Assembly: GCF_002251385.1 (NCBI RefSeq)
Contig: NZ_NPJJ01000038.1
Location: forward strand, 1 to 64,000
Reading direction: 5' to 3'
Origin: Prevotella sp. P5-108
GTDB lineage: Bacteria > Bacteroidota > Bacteroidia > Bacteroidales > Bacteroidaceae
DNA length: 64,000 nt
Shown: one piece after another, positions 1 through 7,980 of the stretch
Position numbering within the stretch: the stretch's first letter is position 1
Layout: every line of letters begins with the position of its first letter
Position numbers and translations under genes: made by a program
The notes under the pieces: generated by a model
Database searches by the model: none
Seen by the model: the letters and a program-made list of their open reading frames with translations, nothing else
Told to the model about the DNA's origin: nothing

Positions 1-258
1 GATGGGGCGGGTAACAACAAAAGTGTCATAGCGGGAATGGCTTTCCGTATACGTTTTGATAATTTCACGTAGAGAGCTATCACAGAAAATCTCTTTTATT
101 TCCAAACCTTCTCCTGGCGTACATGCTATGGGGGCTGCAGACATGCCTAAAGAGTGTGTGGACAAGCAGCTAATTACTGAGAGTGTGGACAAGCAGCCAA
201 TTACTAATAGGCATGTCACTTTACTTGCAAAAAAAACCTTCGATGTTGATTTAACCAT
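1..258 (-). CDS. Putative lipoprotein, partial (runs off left edge)
   Basis: An open frame of 86 codons on the minus strand starts at the ATG at 258-256 and is still open at base 1. The N-terminus has lysines, then a hydrophobic stretch with a lipobox-like LVIGC (Cys22) and a second VISC (Cys31), so it looks like an exported lipoprotein. The signal region contains a 27-bp tandem duplication (nine codons beginning ATT-GGC-TGC and ATT-AGC-TGC). It overlaps the 3' end of the mini-RHS gene by 43 bp in another frame, so the two are probably co-transcribed. An RHS-linked immunity or partner role is only a guess from position. The ATG at 144 is an alternative start but would lose the signal sequence. 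The family was not recognised. Confidence 0.5.
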   Translation of the reverse strand, partial: MVKSTSKVFFASKVTCLLVIGCLSTLSVISCLSTHSLGMSAAPIACTPGEGLEIKEIFCDSSLREIIKTYTESHSRYDTFVVTRPI

Positions 259-674
259 AATGATAATATATTTAATTCATGGAATTTAAGGTCGTTGCCG
301 AATCCAAAACTTTTTCCATCGTTGAAGTCATAATAGAAGCCACGAGTAACCTTGTCCTTTCCTATTACAAGAGCAGGTAGTCCTCCCATTTCTTTTGAGA
401 AAAAACCATCTGCGATCGATGCACGCTCATCGTGCGACCATACGTAGTATTTCTCCGCCAAGGCATCCATTACGTTCCATCGTCCCGTCACGGGGGCGTA
501 GTGGCGGGCTCCGTGGTCGTACCAGTCGAGGCCGTGGGTGCGGTCGAGTTCCTTGCCTATGTATTTGTAGGGTTGGATAGCGTGATTACTCTCTCTGCTT
601 CCGGCAATGGCGAAAGCAGGGAGGCTCAGTATGGTCATGAGCCCCAACAGCATTATGACAATCTGGTGGCGCAT
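216..674 (-). CDS. Secreted mini-RHS-core protein
   Basis: 152 residues. Residues 1-24 form a signal peptide. Residues 36-75 carry the C-terminal RHS core signature (YKYIGKELDR, then GLDWYDHGARHYAPVTGRWN and MDALAEKYY). RHS proteins are normally over 1000 residues, with YD repeats that form a shell around a C-terminal toxin. Here only the core motif and a roughly 75-residue tail remain. It is probably not random debris: it has its own signal peptide and a consensus promoter at 701-731. The tail has no toxin motif I recognise. It overlaps the downstream lipoprotein gene. It may be a degenerate RHS tip, a cassette for swapping toxin ends, or a small secreted effector. Confidence 0.7.
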   Translation of the reverse strand: MRHQIVIMLLGLMTILSLPAFAIAGSRESNHAIQPYKYIGKELDRTHGLDWYDHGARHYAPVTGRWNVMDALAEKYYVWSHDERASIADGFFSKEMGGLPALVIGKDKVTRGFYYDFNDGKSFGFGNDLKFHELNILSLWLNQHRRFFLQVK

Positions 675-700
675 GGTCAGGGGTTAAGATGTTTACATTG

Positions 701-731
701 CAAATATAATAATAATGTACACGCGCGCAAA
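701..731 (-). promoter_or_regulatory. Bacteroidetes promoter for mini-RHS gene
   Basis: Read on the minus strand this is TTTG (728-731), a 19-bp spacer, then TATATTTG (701-708), matching the primary sigma consensus TTTG-N19-TAnnTTTG. It predicts a leader of roughly 20 nt before the start codon at 674. Confidence 0.7.
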
Positions 732-755
732 GAAAATCGGCAGGAAAGTGATGGC

Positions 756-980
756 TGGGGGAGAAAAACGTATGATGCAGCCTGCTGCCCACCGTTGTGG
801 TCAAATGGCTCAGGTCGACAGGTTTGTGGCGGACGTAGTGGAAAAGGTTACAATCCATATTCATCAAAAAAACCTCGTTGTACTAACTGTAATGGCAAGG
901 GTACTATCAGATGTGGCATCTGTTATGGTTCGTGTACCAGAACTTGTGGCAGATGTAACGGCACTGGAAGAGCGAGGTAG
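756..980 (+). pseudogene. DnaJ-type zinc-finger protein remnant (3' end only)
   Basis: The plus frame ending in TAG at 978-980 encodes a tail with CTNCNGKG, RCGICYGSC and CGRCNGTG, the CxxCxGxG knuckles typical of DnaJ-like zinc-binding domains and of small Bacteroidetes proteins with that domain. No ATG lies in this frame between the RHS gene and the motif; the only in-frame ATG is inside and antisense to the RHS gene. The simplest reading is a 5'-truncated remnant. The tail is followed at once by a strong hairpin terminator. A non-ATG start cannot be excluded. Confidence 0.45.
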
Positions 981-1000
981 ATTTTCGAGGGTATATACAA

Positions 1001-1032
1001 AAAGGACATAAATCATAAGATTTATGTCCTTT
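1001..1032. terminator. Bidirectional hairpin terminator
   Basis: A perfect 14-bp stem (AAAGGACATAAATC at 1001-1014 with its complement at 1019-1032) has an ATAA loop and T-rich flanks on both strands. It sits 8 bp beyond the 3' end of the minus-strand tRNA and 20 bp after the zinc-finger remnant. Confidence 0.8.
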
Positions 1033-1039
1033 GTCTTTG

Positions 1040-1110
1040 AGGTACCTAGCAGAGTCGAACTGCTCTACACGGTTTTGCAGACCGTTACCTAACCGATCGG
1101 CCAAGGTACC
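1040..1110 (-). tRNA. tRNA-Cys (GCA)
   Basis: 71 nt on the minus strand. A 7-bp acceptor stem pairs GGTACCT (1110-1104) with AGGTACC (1047-1041). The anticodon loop CTGCAAA carries GCA (Cys), and the T arm contains the GTTCGAC-like TTCGACT sequence. CCA is not encoded. The discriminator base is T, as is usual for tRNA-Cys. A terminator hairpin follows directly. Confidence 0.93.
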
Positions 1111-1164
1111 CTGTGCTAAATTGTGAGTGCAAAGATAGTGCAAATAATCGAGCTGTCCAAATTT

Positions 1165-1314
1165 TCAGCCATGTTTTTTGTGTTTGCTGCTGCATTTGTC
1201 GTAAAAAGCGCAGTTCTCACAGCCAGTCTTGTGACATTTCAACACCCTGTACACCCTATACGCCACAAATATGGCGCATAGGGCGAGGATGATGTATGTC
1301 GCGATATACTGCAT
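1165..1314 (-). CDS. FeoB-associated Cys-rich membrane peptide
   Basis: A 49-residue protein. Residues 1-24 form one membrane helix (MQYIATYIILALCAIFVAYR). A short basic cytosolic tail follows with four cysteines in a CHKTGCENCAFYDKC pattern. This layout matches the FeoB-associated Cys-rich membrane protein family, thought to act with FeoB in ferrous iron uptake in the inner membrane. It starts 4 bp after the serine dehydratase stop codon and is the third gene of the feoAB-sdaA operon. It is below the usual size cut-off for gene calling. The family call is from memory of the motif and from the operon context. Confidence 0.8.
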   Translation of the reverse strand: MQYIATYIILALCAIFVAYRVYRVLKCHKTGCENCAFYDKCSSKHKKHG

Positions 1315-1317
1315 GGT

Positions 1318-2514
1318 CTACTTAATATTCTTGAAAGTCTTGGCGAGTCCACCTGTACTCGTTTCCTTGTAAAGTGAAGGCAGGTCGTGGCCCGTCTGCT
1401 TCATAACCTGTACCACGCGGTCGAAGCTCACGCGGTGCTTGCCGTCGGAGAACGCCGAGTAGAGGTTGGCGTCGAGCGAGCGGGTTGCGGCAAAGGCGTT
1501 GCGCTCGATACAGGGTATCTGAACCAATCCGCATACCGGGTCGCAGGTCATACCCAGGTGGTGTTCCAATCCCATCTCTGCCGCATACTCTATCTGTGCC
1601 GGGCTACCACCGAAGAGCTGGCAGGCTGCGGCACTGGCCATAGCGCAGGCTACGCCTACCTCGCCCTGGCAACCCACGTCGGCGCCGGAGATGGAGGCGT
1701 TCTGCTTGACCACGTTGCCGATAATTCCAGCCGTGGCAAGGGCGTGCAGAATGCGGGTGTCGCTGAACTTGTGGCCTTTGGAAAGATGGTATAGTACGGC
1801 TGGCACTACGCCGCAGGCACCACAGGTGGGGGCGGTGACGATGGTGCCACCCGAGGCGTTCTCTTCGCTGGCGGCAAGGGCATAGGCATAGACCAGACCT
1901 CGTGTCTGCAGCGACTGCTTGTAGCCTGTGGCCTTGACATAATAGGTCGGGGCTTTGCGGGGCAGATTGAGCGGGCCGGGCAGTACGCCTTCGTGGTTGA
2001 TACCACGCTCCACGCACTCCTGCATAGTCTCCCATACCTCCTGCAGATAGGGCCATACCACATCGCCTTCGCACAAATCGACGTACTCCCAGTATGAGCG
2101 GCCGTTCTGGTCGCACCAGGTAAGAATCTCGCTGAGCGAGTTCATCTCGTAGACTTCAGGTGTATCAAACATATCTTCGGCCTTACCCTCAGAGAGGGCA
2201 CCTCCGCCTACGCTGTAGACTATCCACTCGTCGGCGCCGTCGGCTGTGAACTTCATGCCGTTGGGGTGGTAGGGCAGGAAGATGTTGGGCTCCCAATGTA
2301 TGTTGACTGTGGCGATGGGCGAGAGCACCTCTATGATGGCGGTGTCGGTCATGTGGCCCTTGCCCGTAGCTGCCAGACTGCCATAGAGGGTCACGTCGAA
2401 CAGGTGGGCGTCGGGGTGGCGCTTGGCGTAAATCTTGGCGGCCTTCTGTGGTCCCATGGTATGGCTCGATGAAGGGCCCTTTCCAATCTTGTATAACTCT
2501 GTAAGTGACTTCAT
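1318..2514 (-). CDS. sdaA: L-serine ammonia-lyase (iron-sulfur, single chain)
   Basis: 398 residues, cytosolic. Deaminates L-serine to pyruvate and ammonia. The beta domain comes first, with the substrate motif SSSHTMGP at residues 15-22. The alpha domain follows with TAPTCGACG, GCQGEVG and the cysteine set CDPVCGLVQIPC that ligates the [4Fe-4S] cluster. Length fits the fused single-chain form. The start at 2514 (MKSLTELYKIG) gives the family's usual N-terminus; an ATG 30 bp upstream adds ten unrelated residues. It lies 22 bp downstream of feoB and 3 bp upstream of the small Feo-associated peptide. This places an oxygen-sensitive Fe-S enzyme inside an iron-uptake operon. Confidence 0.95.
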   Translation of the reverse strand: MKSLTELYKIGKGPSSSHTMGPQKAAKIYAKRHPDAHLFDVTLYGSLAATGKGHMTDTAIIEVLSPIATVNIHWEPNIFLPYHPNGMKFTADGADEWIVYSVGGGALSEGKAEDMFDTPEVYEMNSLSEILTWCDQNGRSYWEYVDLCEGDVVWPYLQEVWETMQECVERGINHEGVLPGPLNLPRKAPTYYVKATGYKQSLQTRGLVYAYALAASEENASGGTIVTAPTCGACGVVPAVLYHLSKGHKFSDTRILHALATAGIIGNVVKQNASISGADVGCQGEVGVACAMASAAACQLFGGSPAQIEYAAEMGLEHHLGMTCDPVCGLVQIPCIERNAFAATRSLDANLYSAFSDGKHRVSFDRVVQVMKQTGHDLPSLYKETSTGGLAKTFKNIK

Positions 2515-2536
2515 TATAGATATAGTAATGTGGTAA

Positions 2537-4954
2537 TTAGACAAAGAGTGAACCTATCTGGTAAACCAGTGCAGATACCACCCAGGCCAGCACCGTGGTG
2601 TAGCCGGCGGCAAAGAGCGCCCATCGCCATGAGCCCGTCTCGGACTTGATGGCGGCAATGGTGGCAAGACAGGGGAAATAGAGCAGCACGAAGAGCAGGA
2701 AGCAATAGGCCGTGAGCGGGGTGATGCCGTCGGCGGCCATCATCTGGTGCAGCAGTTCGTACTTGCGGGTGTTGCCGTCGTCGGAGCCCATCTCGTCGCT
2801 GTTGGCGTAGAGCACGCCTATGGTAGATGCCACTATCTCCTTGGCGCCGATGCCCGAGACGAGTCCCACATCGAGTTTCCAGTTGAAACCCAGTGGACGG
2901 AAAACGGGCTCGATGGCCTTGCCGATGTGTCCTATGTAGCTCTGCTCCTGCTGTTGCTGGGGAGTAAGTCCTTCATGATGAGGGAAATAACCCAAAGCCC
3001 AGACCACTATCGACGCCACCATGATGATGCCGCCCATCTTGCGCAGATACTGCTTGCCCTTCTCCCACGTATGGCGGCCAATGGCCTTCCAGGTGGGGAA
3101 GCGGTAAGGTGGCAGCTCCATCACAAAGGGCGTATCTTCGCCCTTGATGACATGGCGGCAGAAGACGCGGCTCAGTATCACCGCCATCACGATGCCCACG
3201 AGATAGAGCGACAACATGATGAGCGGCTGGTAGTTCAGCGCAAAGAAGGTGCCGGTAATCATGACATAGATGGGCAGTCGCGCCGAGCAGCTCATCATCG
3301 GCAGAATGAGCATGGTGACCAGACGGCTGCGGCGGCTCTCGATGGTACGCGTGGCCATCACTGCCGGCACATTGCAACCGAAGCCCATGATGAGGGGGAT
3401 GAACGATTTGCCGTGGAGTCCCATCTTGTGCATCAGACGGTCCATGATAAACGCTGCGCGCGACATGTAGCCGCTGTCCTCCATATAGGAGATGAAGAAG
3501 TAGAGGATGAGTATCTGCGGCAGGAAGACTATCACTGCTCCCACGCCACCGATGATGCCGTCGGCTATCATGTCCTTGAGCGGGCCGTCGGGCATATACT
3601 GTCCCACCATCGTGCCGAGCCAGGCGATGCCGTCCTCTATCCATCCCATGGGTATCTGTCCCAAAAGGAAGGTGGCAGAGAACATCACCAGCAAGAGCAG
3701 GATGAAGATGGGGAAGCCCACAAAGCGGTTGGTAATGATGCGGTCTATGAGGTGGGTCACCTGATAGGTGTCCTTCTTGTGTCCGGTAGAGTATTCGGCC
3801 TCTTGCAGCGCGCCGTTGATAAATCCGTATTTGGCGTCCATGATGGCTGTCTCGCTGTCGTCGCCCGTTTCCTCCTTCACACGCCGTGCCGCCTCGTCGC
3901 GATGGCGCAGTATCTCCTCGGCATCGGGCAGCGTGCGGATATAGCGTTCGGCCTCCTTGTCATTTTCAAGCAACTTGATGGCAAGATAGCGGGTAGAGTA
4001 GCGGTGGCGCAGATTGGCTGCCTTCTTCAGGTGCTCCTGGATTTCCTCGATGCCATGTTCTATCTCGTGGCCGTGGTTGATGTGCACATGGCGGTAGTGA
4101 GGGTCGTCGTCCTCGTTGCCCTCATACATGCGGATGATGGTCTCGAAGAGTTCCTTCACACCACGGCCGTTGGTGAAGACGGTGGGTACCATGGGCACAC
4201 CGAAGAGGCGTCCCAGACGGTCGGCGTCGACATGGTCGCCTCGCTTCTCGGACTCGTCAAACATGTTGAGAGCGCACACCATGCGCACGTGCATGTCTAT
4301 GAGTTGGGTGGTGAGATAGAGGTTGCGCTCCAGGTTGCTGCTGTCTATCACGTTGATGATGATATCGGGCGTCTTGTCGATTATCTGTCTGCGCACGTAG
4401 ATTTCTTCGGGCGAATAGGCCGACAGCGAATAGGTGCCGGGCAGGTCGACGATATGGAAGGTGTAGCCGTCCATCTCTGCCACGCCCTCCTTGGCGTCTA
4501 CCGTCACGCCACTGTAGTTGCCCACATGCTCATGGGCACCCGAGATGAAATTGAAGAGCGATGTCTTGCCGCAGTTGGGGTTTCCCACGAGCGCCACATT
4601 GATGTCGTGGCTCTTGCGGATGGCAGCGTCTTCCAGCTGCTGGTCGGTGGGCGCCTCGGCGGTATGGGTGTCTGTGCCTGCGTTGGTTTCTATTTCGGGC
4701 TTGATATTGGTCTGTGTCTTGGCGACCTCTCCGGCGGTAACCACCTCAATCTGGTCGGCCTCGCTATGGCGCAGAGAAACCTCATATCCCATAATACGGT
4801 ATTTCACTGGGTCGTGGAGCGGCGCATTGAGCAGCACCTCCACTTTCTTGCCCTTGATAAATCCCATTTCTACGATGCGTTTGCGAAAGCCGCCGTGTCC
4901 AAGCACTTTGACGATAACGCCTTTCTCACCGGTTTTAAGTTCTGAAAGTTTCAT
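2537..4954 (-). CDS. feoB: Ferrous iron transporter FeoB with N-terminal FeoA domain
   Basis: 805 residues in the inner membrane; imports Fe(II). Residues 1-75 form a FeoA (SH3-like) domain starting MKLSELKTGEKG. A linker follows, then the G domain with P-loop GNPNCGKT at 124-131 and DLPGTYSLS switch region. The C-terminal part has the two Gate regions and about eight or more membrane helices (for example MGFGCNVPAVMATRTIE). The FeoA-FeoB fusion is common in Bacteroidetes. It heads an operon with sdaA and the Cys-rich membrane peptide and has a consensus promoter at 4978-5008. A long plus-strand frame opposite it is an antisense shadow. Confidence 0.96.
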   Translation of the reverse strand: MKLSELKTGEKGVIVKVLGHGGFRKRIVEMGFIKGKKVEVLLNAPLHDPVKYRIMGYEVSLRHSEADQIEVVTAGEVAKTQTNIKPEIETNAGTDTHTAEAPTDQQLEDAAIRKSHDINVALVGNPNCGKTSLFNFISGAHEHVGNYSGVTVDAKEGVAEMDGYTFHIVDLPGTYSLSAYSPEEIYVRRQIIDKTPDIIINVIDSSNLERNLYLTTQLIDMHVRMVCALNMFDESEKRGDHVDADRLGRLFGVPMVPTVFTNGRGVKELFETIIRMYEGNEDDDPHYRHVHINHGHEIEHGIEEIQEHLKKAANLRHRYSTRYLAIKLLENDKEAERYIRTLPDAEEILRHRDEAARRVKEETGDDSETAIMDAKYGFINGALQEAEYSTGHKKDTYQVTHLIDRIITNRFVGFPIFILLLLVMFSATFLLGQIPMGWIEDGIAWLGTMVGQYMPDGPLKDMIADGIIGGVGAVIVFLPQILILYFFISYMEDSGYMSRAAFIMDRLMHKMGLHGKSFIPLIMGFGCNVPAVMATRTIESRRSRLVTMLILPMMSCSARLPIYVMITGTFFALNYQPLIMLSLYLVGIVMAVILSRVFCRHVIKGEDTPFVMELPPYRFPTWKAIGRHTWEKGKQYLRKMGGIIMVASIVVWALGYFPHHEGLTPQQQQEQSYIGHIGKAIEPVFRPLGFNWKLDVGLVSGIGAKEIVASTIGVLYANSDEMGSDDGNTRKYELLHQMMAADGITPLTAYCFLLFVLLYFPCLATIAAIKSETGSWRWALFAAGYTTVLAWVVSALVYQIGSLFV

Positions 4955-4977
4955 TCTACTATTGGTTTAATCTGATG

Positions 4978-5008
4978 CAAAGTTACTCAAAGTAGTGTGT
5001 AACACAAA
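4978..5008 (-). promoter_or_regulatory. Promoter of feoAB-sdaA operon
   Basis: Minus strand: TTTG (5005-5008), exactly 19 bp, then TAACTTTG (4978-4985), about 20 nt before the feoB start codon. No clear Fur box was recognised next to it. Confidence 0.75.
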
Positions 5009-5300
5009 GAATCTGCCCTTGTTTTTATTTGTGCCAGTCAAAAAACTAAGCCATCCCAACGTAATCTCAGCAAGGTGCAGGCTCTCCTCCCGATGCGGGG
5101 GGATGACTGGGGGAGAGGAATGGGGAAGAATGGCAGGCTTGTCGTGCCTCTAAACAGGCTCAAATGCTCTCATTCCCCTACTTCTCAGTCCCGACGACGC
5201 TGTGCAGATGGTTTCGGCGTCCAGCTCTTGCCTCTGTTTGCTTGTGGCAAGGCCCCCTGTCACATTTATAGACTGTTATAAATAGGATGACGGCATGACA

Positions 5301-5397
5301 GAACGCCTTATTTTACAGTTTTTGCGTCTCCAGAACGCCTTATTTTACAAATTTCTCGTCTTCCGAACGCCTTATTTTACAGTTTTTGCGAGTTTCC
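5301..5397. repeat. Three tandem 32-bp repeats
   Basis: Copies begin at 5301, 5333 and 5365, an exact 32-bp period. Each starts with GAACGCCTTATTTTACA, followed by a more variable TTTCTCG or TTTTTGCG part. Copies 1 and 3 share the longer string ending CAGTTTTTGCG. There is no flanking gene association beyond the spacer itself. Confidence 0.85.
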
Positions 5398-5477
5398 TGA
5401 TGGCCTTTCAGCTCATTATCGAGCCATTTGGTTGTCTTGAGGTTGTGGTTGCTGGTGCGTAACGATTGAAACGTGAG

Positions 5478-5542
5478 TCCGTATCAAATGTCACGTGACT
5501 ACGTATCGTAAGGTACGTGGGCTCGTTTCAAACGGTACGAGC
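5478..5542. repeat. Degenerate 21-22 bp repeat array, CGTATCG type
   Basis: Three units of about 21, 22 and 21 bp, each with partly inverted ends (for example CTCGT...ACGAG at 5522-5541). The strings TACGTATCGTAAG (5500-5512) and TACGTGGGCTCGT (5514-5526) recur exactly in the spacer near 42.1 kb, so this is a dispersed family. Confidence 0.7.
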
Positions 5543-5676
5543 TGGCTAAGCTGTTTGCGGGGTGAAGAACATGCTCTATACAATTGTATGAATGGATATA
5601 TTTCTTTTCTGGGTAAAACCGCACACTCTCCCCTCGGTTTGCTAAGGAGCGGGGGCGTAATCCTCGCGCATGAAAA

Positions 5677-5707
5677 ATCCCGATGCCCTGGTTGAGGACA
5701 TCGGGAT
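5677..5707 (-). terminator. Terminator of PpiD-like gene
   Basis: Minus-strand hairpin with 9-bp stem ATCCCGATG / CATCGGGAT (5707-5699 with 5685-5677) followed by TTTTTC. It lies 27 bp beyond the stop codon at 5734. Confidence 0.8.
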
Positions 5708-5733
5708 AATATATATTAATAAGGTGTAATCGC

Positions 5734-7875
5734 TTAGAAGAAGAGGTAGCGGTTGTCAACAATCTTGGCGTTGGCGTAGAGCTCGCTCATATAACCTGCA
5801 GCCATCTGCATGGCTCTCTGGTTGAGCTTGGCCTCCTGGGTCTTGATATCCAGCTTGCCGGGACGCATGGTCTTGCCGGTAACGCTGAAGAGGTATACAC
5901 CTGCATTGCCCTTCACGGGAGCCTTGCAGAACTTGCCCTTGGCTGTAGCAGCGATGGCTCCACTCAGAGCGGGCTCGGTAGAACCGGTAGCTGTAACGAA
6001 TACAGGAGCAGCGAAGGTAACCTGGCTGATAGCGGTTACGGTAGCGCCCTTGGCCTTAGCCTCGTTGACAGACTTCACGCCCTTAACCTTCTCCATCAGC
6101 ATCTCTGCCTTCTTGTCCTTCATTACCTCTGCCTTGACCATGTCCATTACCTGAGCATCGTCGAGATCGCGGTAGCCCTTGGCGTGAATCTTGTCGAGAA
6201 CGGCTACGAGCAGGTGGTTGTTGTCACCACACTCATACATAGGAGATACTTCCTTCTCCTTGGCCTCGAACAACCACTTCATAGCGTCGCGGGTGCTGTG
6301 GATGCCGGCGAGGTTGTGCTGAGCAGTAGTGATGTCGTTGGCCTCTCTTACAGTGTAGCCGGCCTTGGCTGCATTCTTGACAATCTTCTCCTCGGTGTCG
6401 TTGGCACTTACAAACGAGCTGAACTTGTTGTAAGCGGCACTGTAAGTATCCTTAGAGAACTCGATGGTCTTCTTGACAACGGCTGCAACATACTTGTTGA
6501 CCATAGCCTTGCGGTCTACGACCTGAAGCACTACGCTGCCCTGAGTGAAGTTGATGACCTTGGTCTCGTTGGCAGAGAGAGTGTTGAGGCTGTTGATAAA
6601 GTTCTTGGTGTCCTTGTCCATAGAGGGAGCTGCCTGATACTGGGCAGTGGTAATCCACAGCTTTTCGCCAGTCTGGTTGTACTTCTTGGCGAGTGCCTCG
6701 AAGTCGGCACCTGCTGCGAGTGCGCGGTAGATAGAGTCGGCAGTAGCCTTGGATGCTTCGGGAGTCTCGGCTGCCACCTGTATCTGGCGATACTGGATAG
6801 AGTCGGGCATCTGGGTCTTAGACACGAGCTTCACGATGTTCATGGTGTTGTCCTGAGCATTGTTGAAGACGCGTGATGTCTGACCTACAGCCATAGAGTC
6901 GAGCTGGGCAGCGATGTCCATAGGATATGCAGCCTTGGTCACGGGCAGACCCAGATAGGGGATGAGCGATGCGCTCTTGCGAACCACCTCTGCGGGGTCG
7001 GCGGCAGCAACCATGTCGTTGTGATAAGCCTCGAAGTCCTTCTTGATAGCGGCGCGGTCGGCTGCCGAAGGTACTACCTCGATGTCGATATACTTGATGT
7101 CGCGGGCTTCAACAAACTGCTCGAAGCGGGGCTTCAGCTCGTTGTACTTGGCCTTGAGGTCTGATTTCTCGATGGTCACCTTGCTGTCATCGATAGAAGA
7201 GTAGGGCAGAGCGGCGAGCTCAACCTGAGCCTCTTCGTTCTCCTCCTTGAATGAAGCCTTGGCCTCGATGGCGTTGGAGATGAAGCAGCTGCCGAGCAGT
7301 GCCTGGTACTTCTGTGCAAGAGTCTGCTGGCGCAGAGTCTTCTCGATGAAGTTCCAGTATTTGTACAGGCTGTTGTACTGCTGTGCCATCTGGGGATTTA
7401 CACCCTGCTGGGCCTTGTACTCGGCGAGGAACTTCTGCAGCTGGTTGACGTCGAAGCGTCCAGTCTGCTGGTTGATAAACGGAGTGTTCATGAGCAGAGG
7501 GTTGGTACCCTGCTTCAGGATGTTCTGCAACTCGCCGTCGGTAACGGTGAGGCCCAGTTCCTTGGCTTCCTTCTCGATGATTTTGGTCTGAACGTAAGTG
7601 CTCCAAACCATATCCTTAACCTGGTTGAGCTGGTCTTCATTCAGGTTTTCAGTACCTTGCTGCATCTTGATGATTTCGGTGTTCTCGTCAACGAGCTTCT
7701 GGAATTCCTGAAAATTGATTTTCTCTCCCAATACTTCACCGACCTGCTGACGCTGGTCGTTTTTAGTAGTTTCGCACGAACGAACCATTTCTTCGGCGAT
7801 GAATGCAAAAAGGCCCAGTGCGATAATACCTATCAGCAGGCCGCCTTTGCTTCTAATTTTTCCTAATGCTGCCAT
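5734..7875 (-). CDS. PpiD/SurA-like peptidylprolyl isomerase
   Basis: 713 residues. A single N-terminal membrane helix (about residues 12-28) is followed by a large periplasmic SurA_N-type chaperone region. A parvulin-like segment lies near residues 350-450 (SIQYRQIQVA, with later conserved blocks), then a C-terminal helical part. The architecture matches the inner-membrane folding factor PpiD, which handles outer-membrane proteins leaving the Sec channel. It lies 105 bp after the CBS/CorC gene and ends the minus-strand envelope block. Whether the parvulin domain is catalytic cannot be judged by eye. Confidence 0.88.
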   Translation of the reverse strand: MAALGKIRSKGGLLIGIIALGLFAFIAEEMVRSCETTKNDQRQQVGEVLGEKINFQEFQKLVDENTEIIKMQQGTENLNEDQLNQVKDMVWSTYVQTKIIEKEAKELGLTVTDGELQNILKQGTNPLLMNTPFINQQTGRFDVNQLQKFLAEYKAQQGVNPQMAQQYNSLYKYWNFIEKTLRQQTLAQKYQALLGSCFISNAIEAKASFKEENEEAQVELAALPYSSIDDSKVTIEKSDLKAKYNELKPRFEQFVEARDIKYIDIEVVPSAADRAAIKKDFEAYHNDMVAAADPAEVVRKSASLIPYLGLPVTKAAYPMDIAAQLDSMAVGQTSRVFNNAQDNTMNIVKLVSKTQMPDSIQYRQIQVAAETPEASKATADSIYRALAAGADFEALAKKYNQTGEKLWITTAQYQAAPSMDKDTKNFINSLNTLSANETKVINFTQGSVVLQVVDRKAMVNKYVAAVVKKTIEFSKDTYSAAYNKFSSFVSANDTEEKIVKNAAKAGYTVREANDITTAQHNLAGIHSTRDAMKWLFEAKEKEVSPMYECGDNNHLLVAVLDKIHAKGYRDLDDAQVMDMVKAEVMKDKKAEMLMEKVKGVKSVNEAKAKGATVTAISQVTFAAPVFVTATGSTEPALSGAIAATAKGKFCKAPVKGNAGVYLFSVTGKTMRPGKLDIKTQEAKLNQRAMQMAAGYMSELYANAKIVDNRYLFF

Positions 7876-7980
7876 TATTGTTTATAGTTTTTATTATTAT
7901 TGTTTTCTCGTTTTTTCTAAATGCCTACAAAAATAGTAAAAAGAAAGCAAACCACGGCACTTTTCGCCGAAAATTTGCTC

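Larger units (their letters stand above)
5009..5676. other. Gene-free spacer with two repeat arrays
   Basis: This 670-bp gap lies between the divergent edge of feoB and the 3' end of the PpiD-like gene. Apart from the two arrays at 5301-5397 and 5478-5542, nothing convincing was found. Small frames in it have no homology I recognise. Confidence 0.6.

Noticed and set aside
56-289. A 77-codon plus-strand frame at the left edge
   Set aside because: It is antisense to the lipoprotein/mini-RHS overlap and shows no motif or promoter.
2747-4945. A 732-codon plus-strand frame opposite feoB
   Set aside because: FeoB is unmistakable on the other strand. The frame is very rich in His, Val and Ala, as expected from complementing GC-biased codons.
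5301-5397. Possible CRISPR array
   Set aside because: There are only three units, the variable part is about 15 bp and similar between copies, and no cas genes are nearby.
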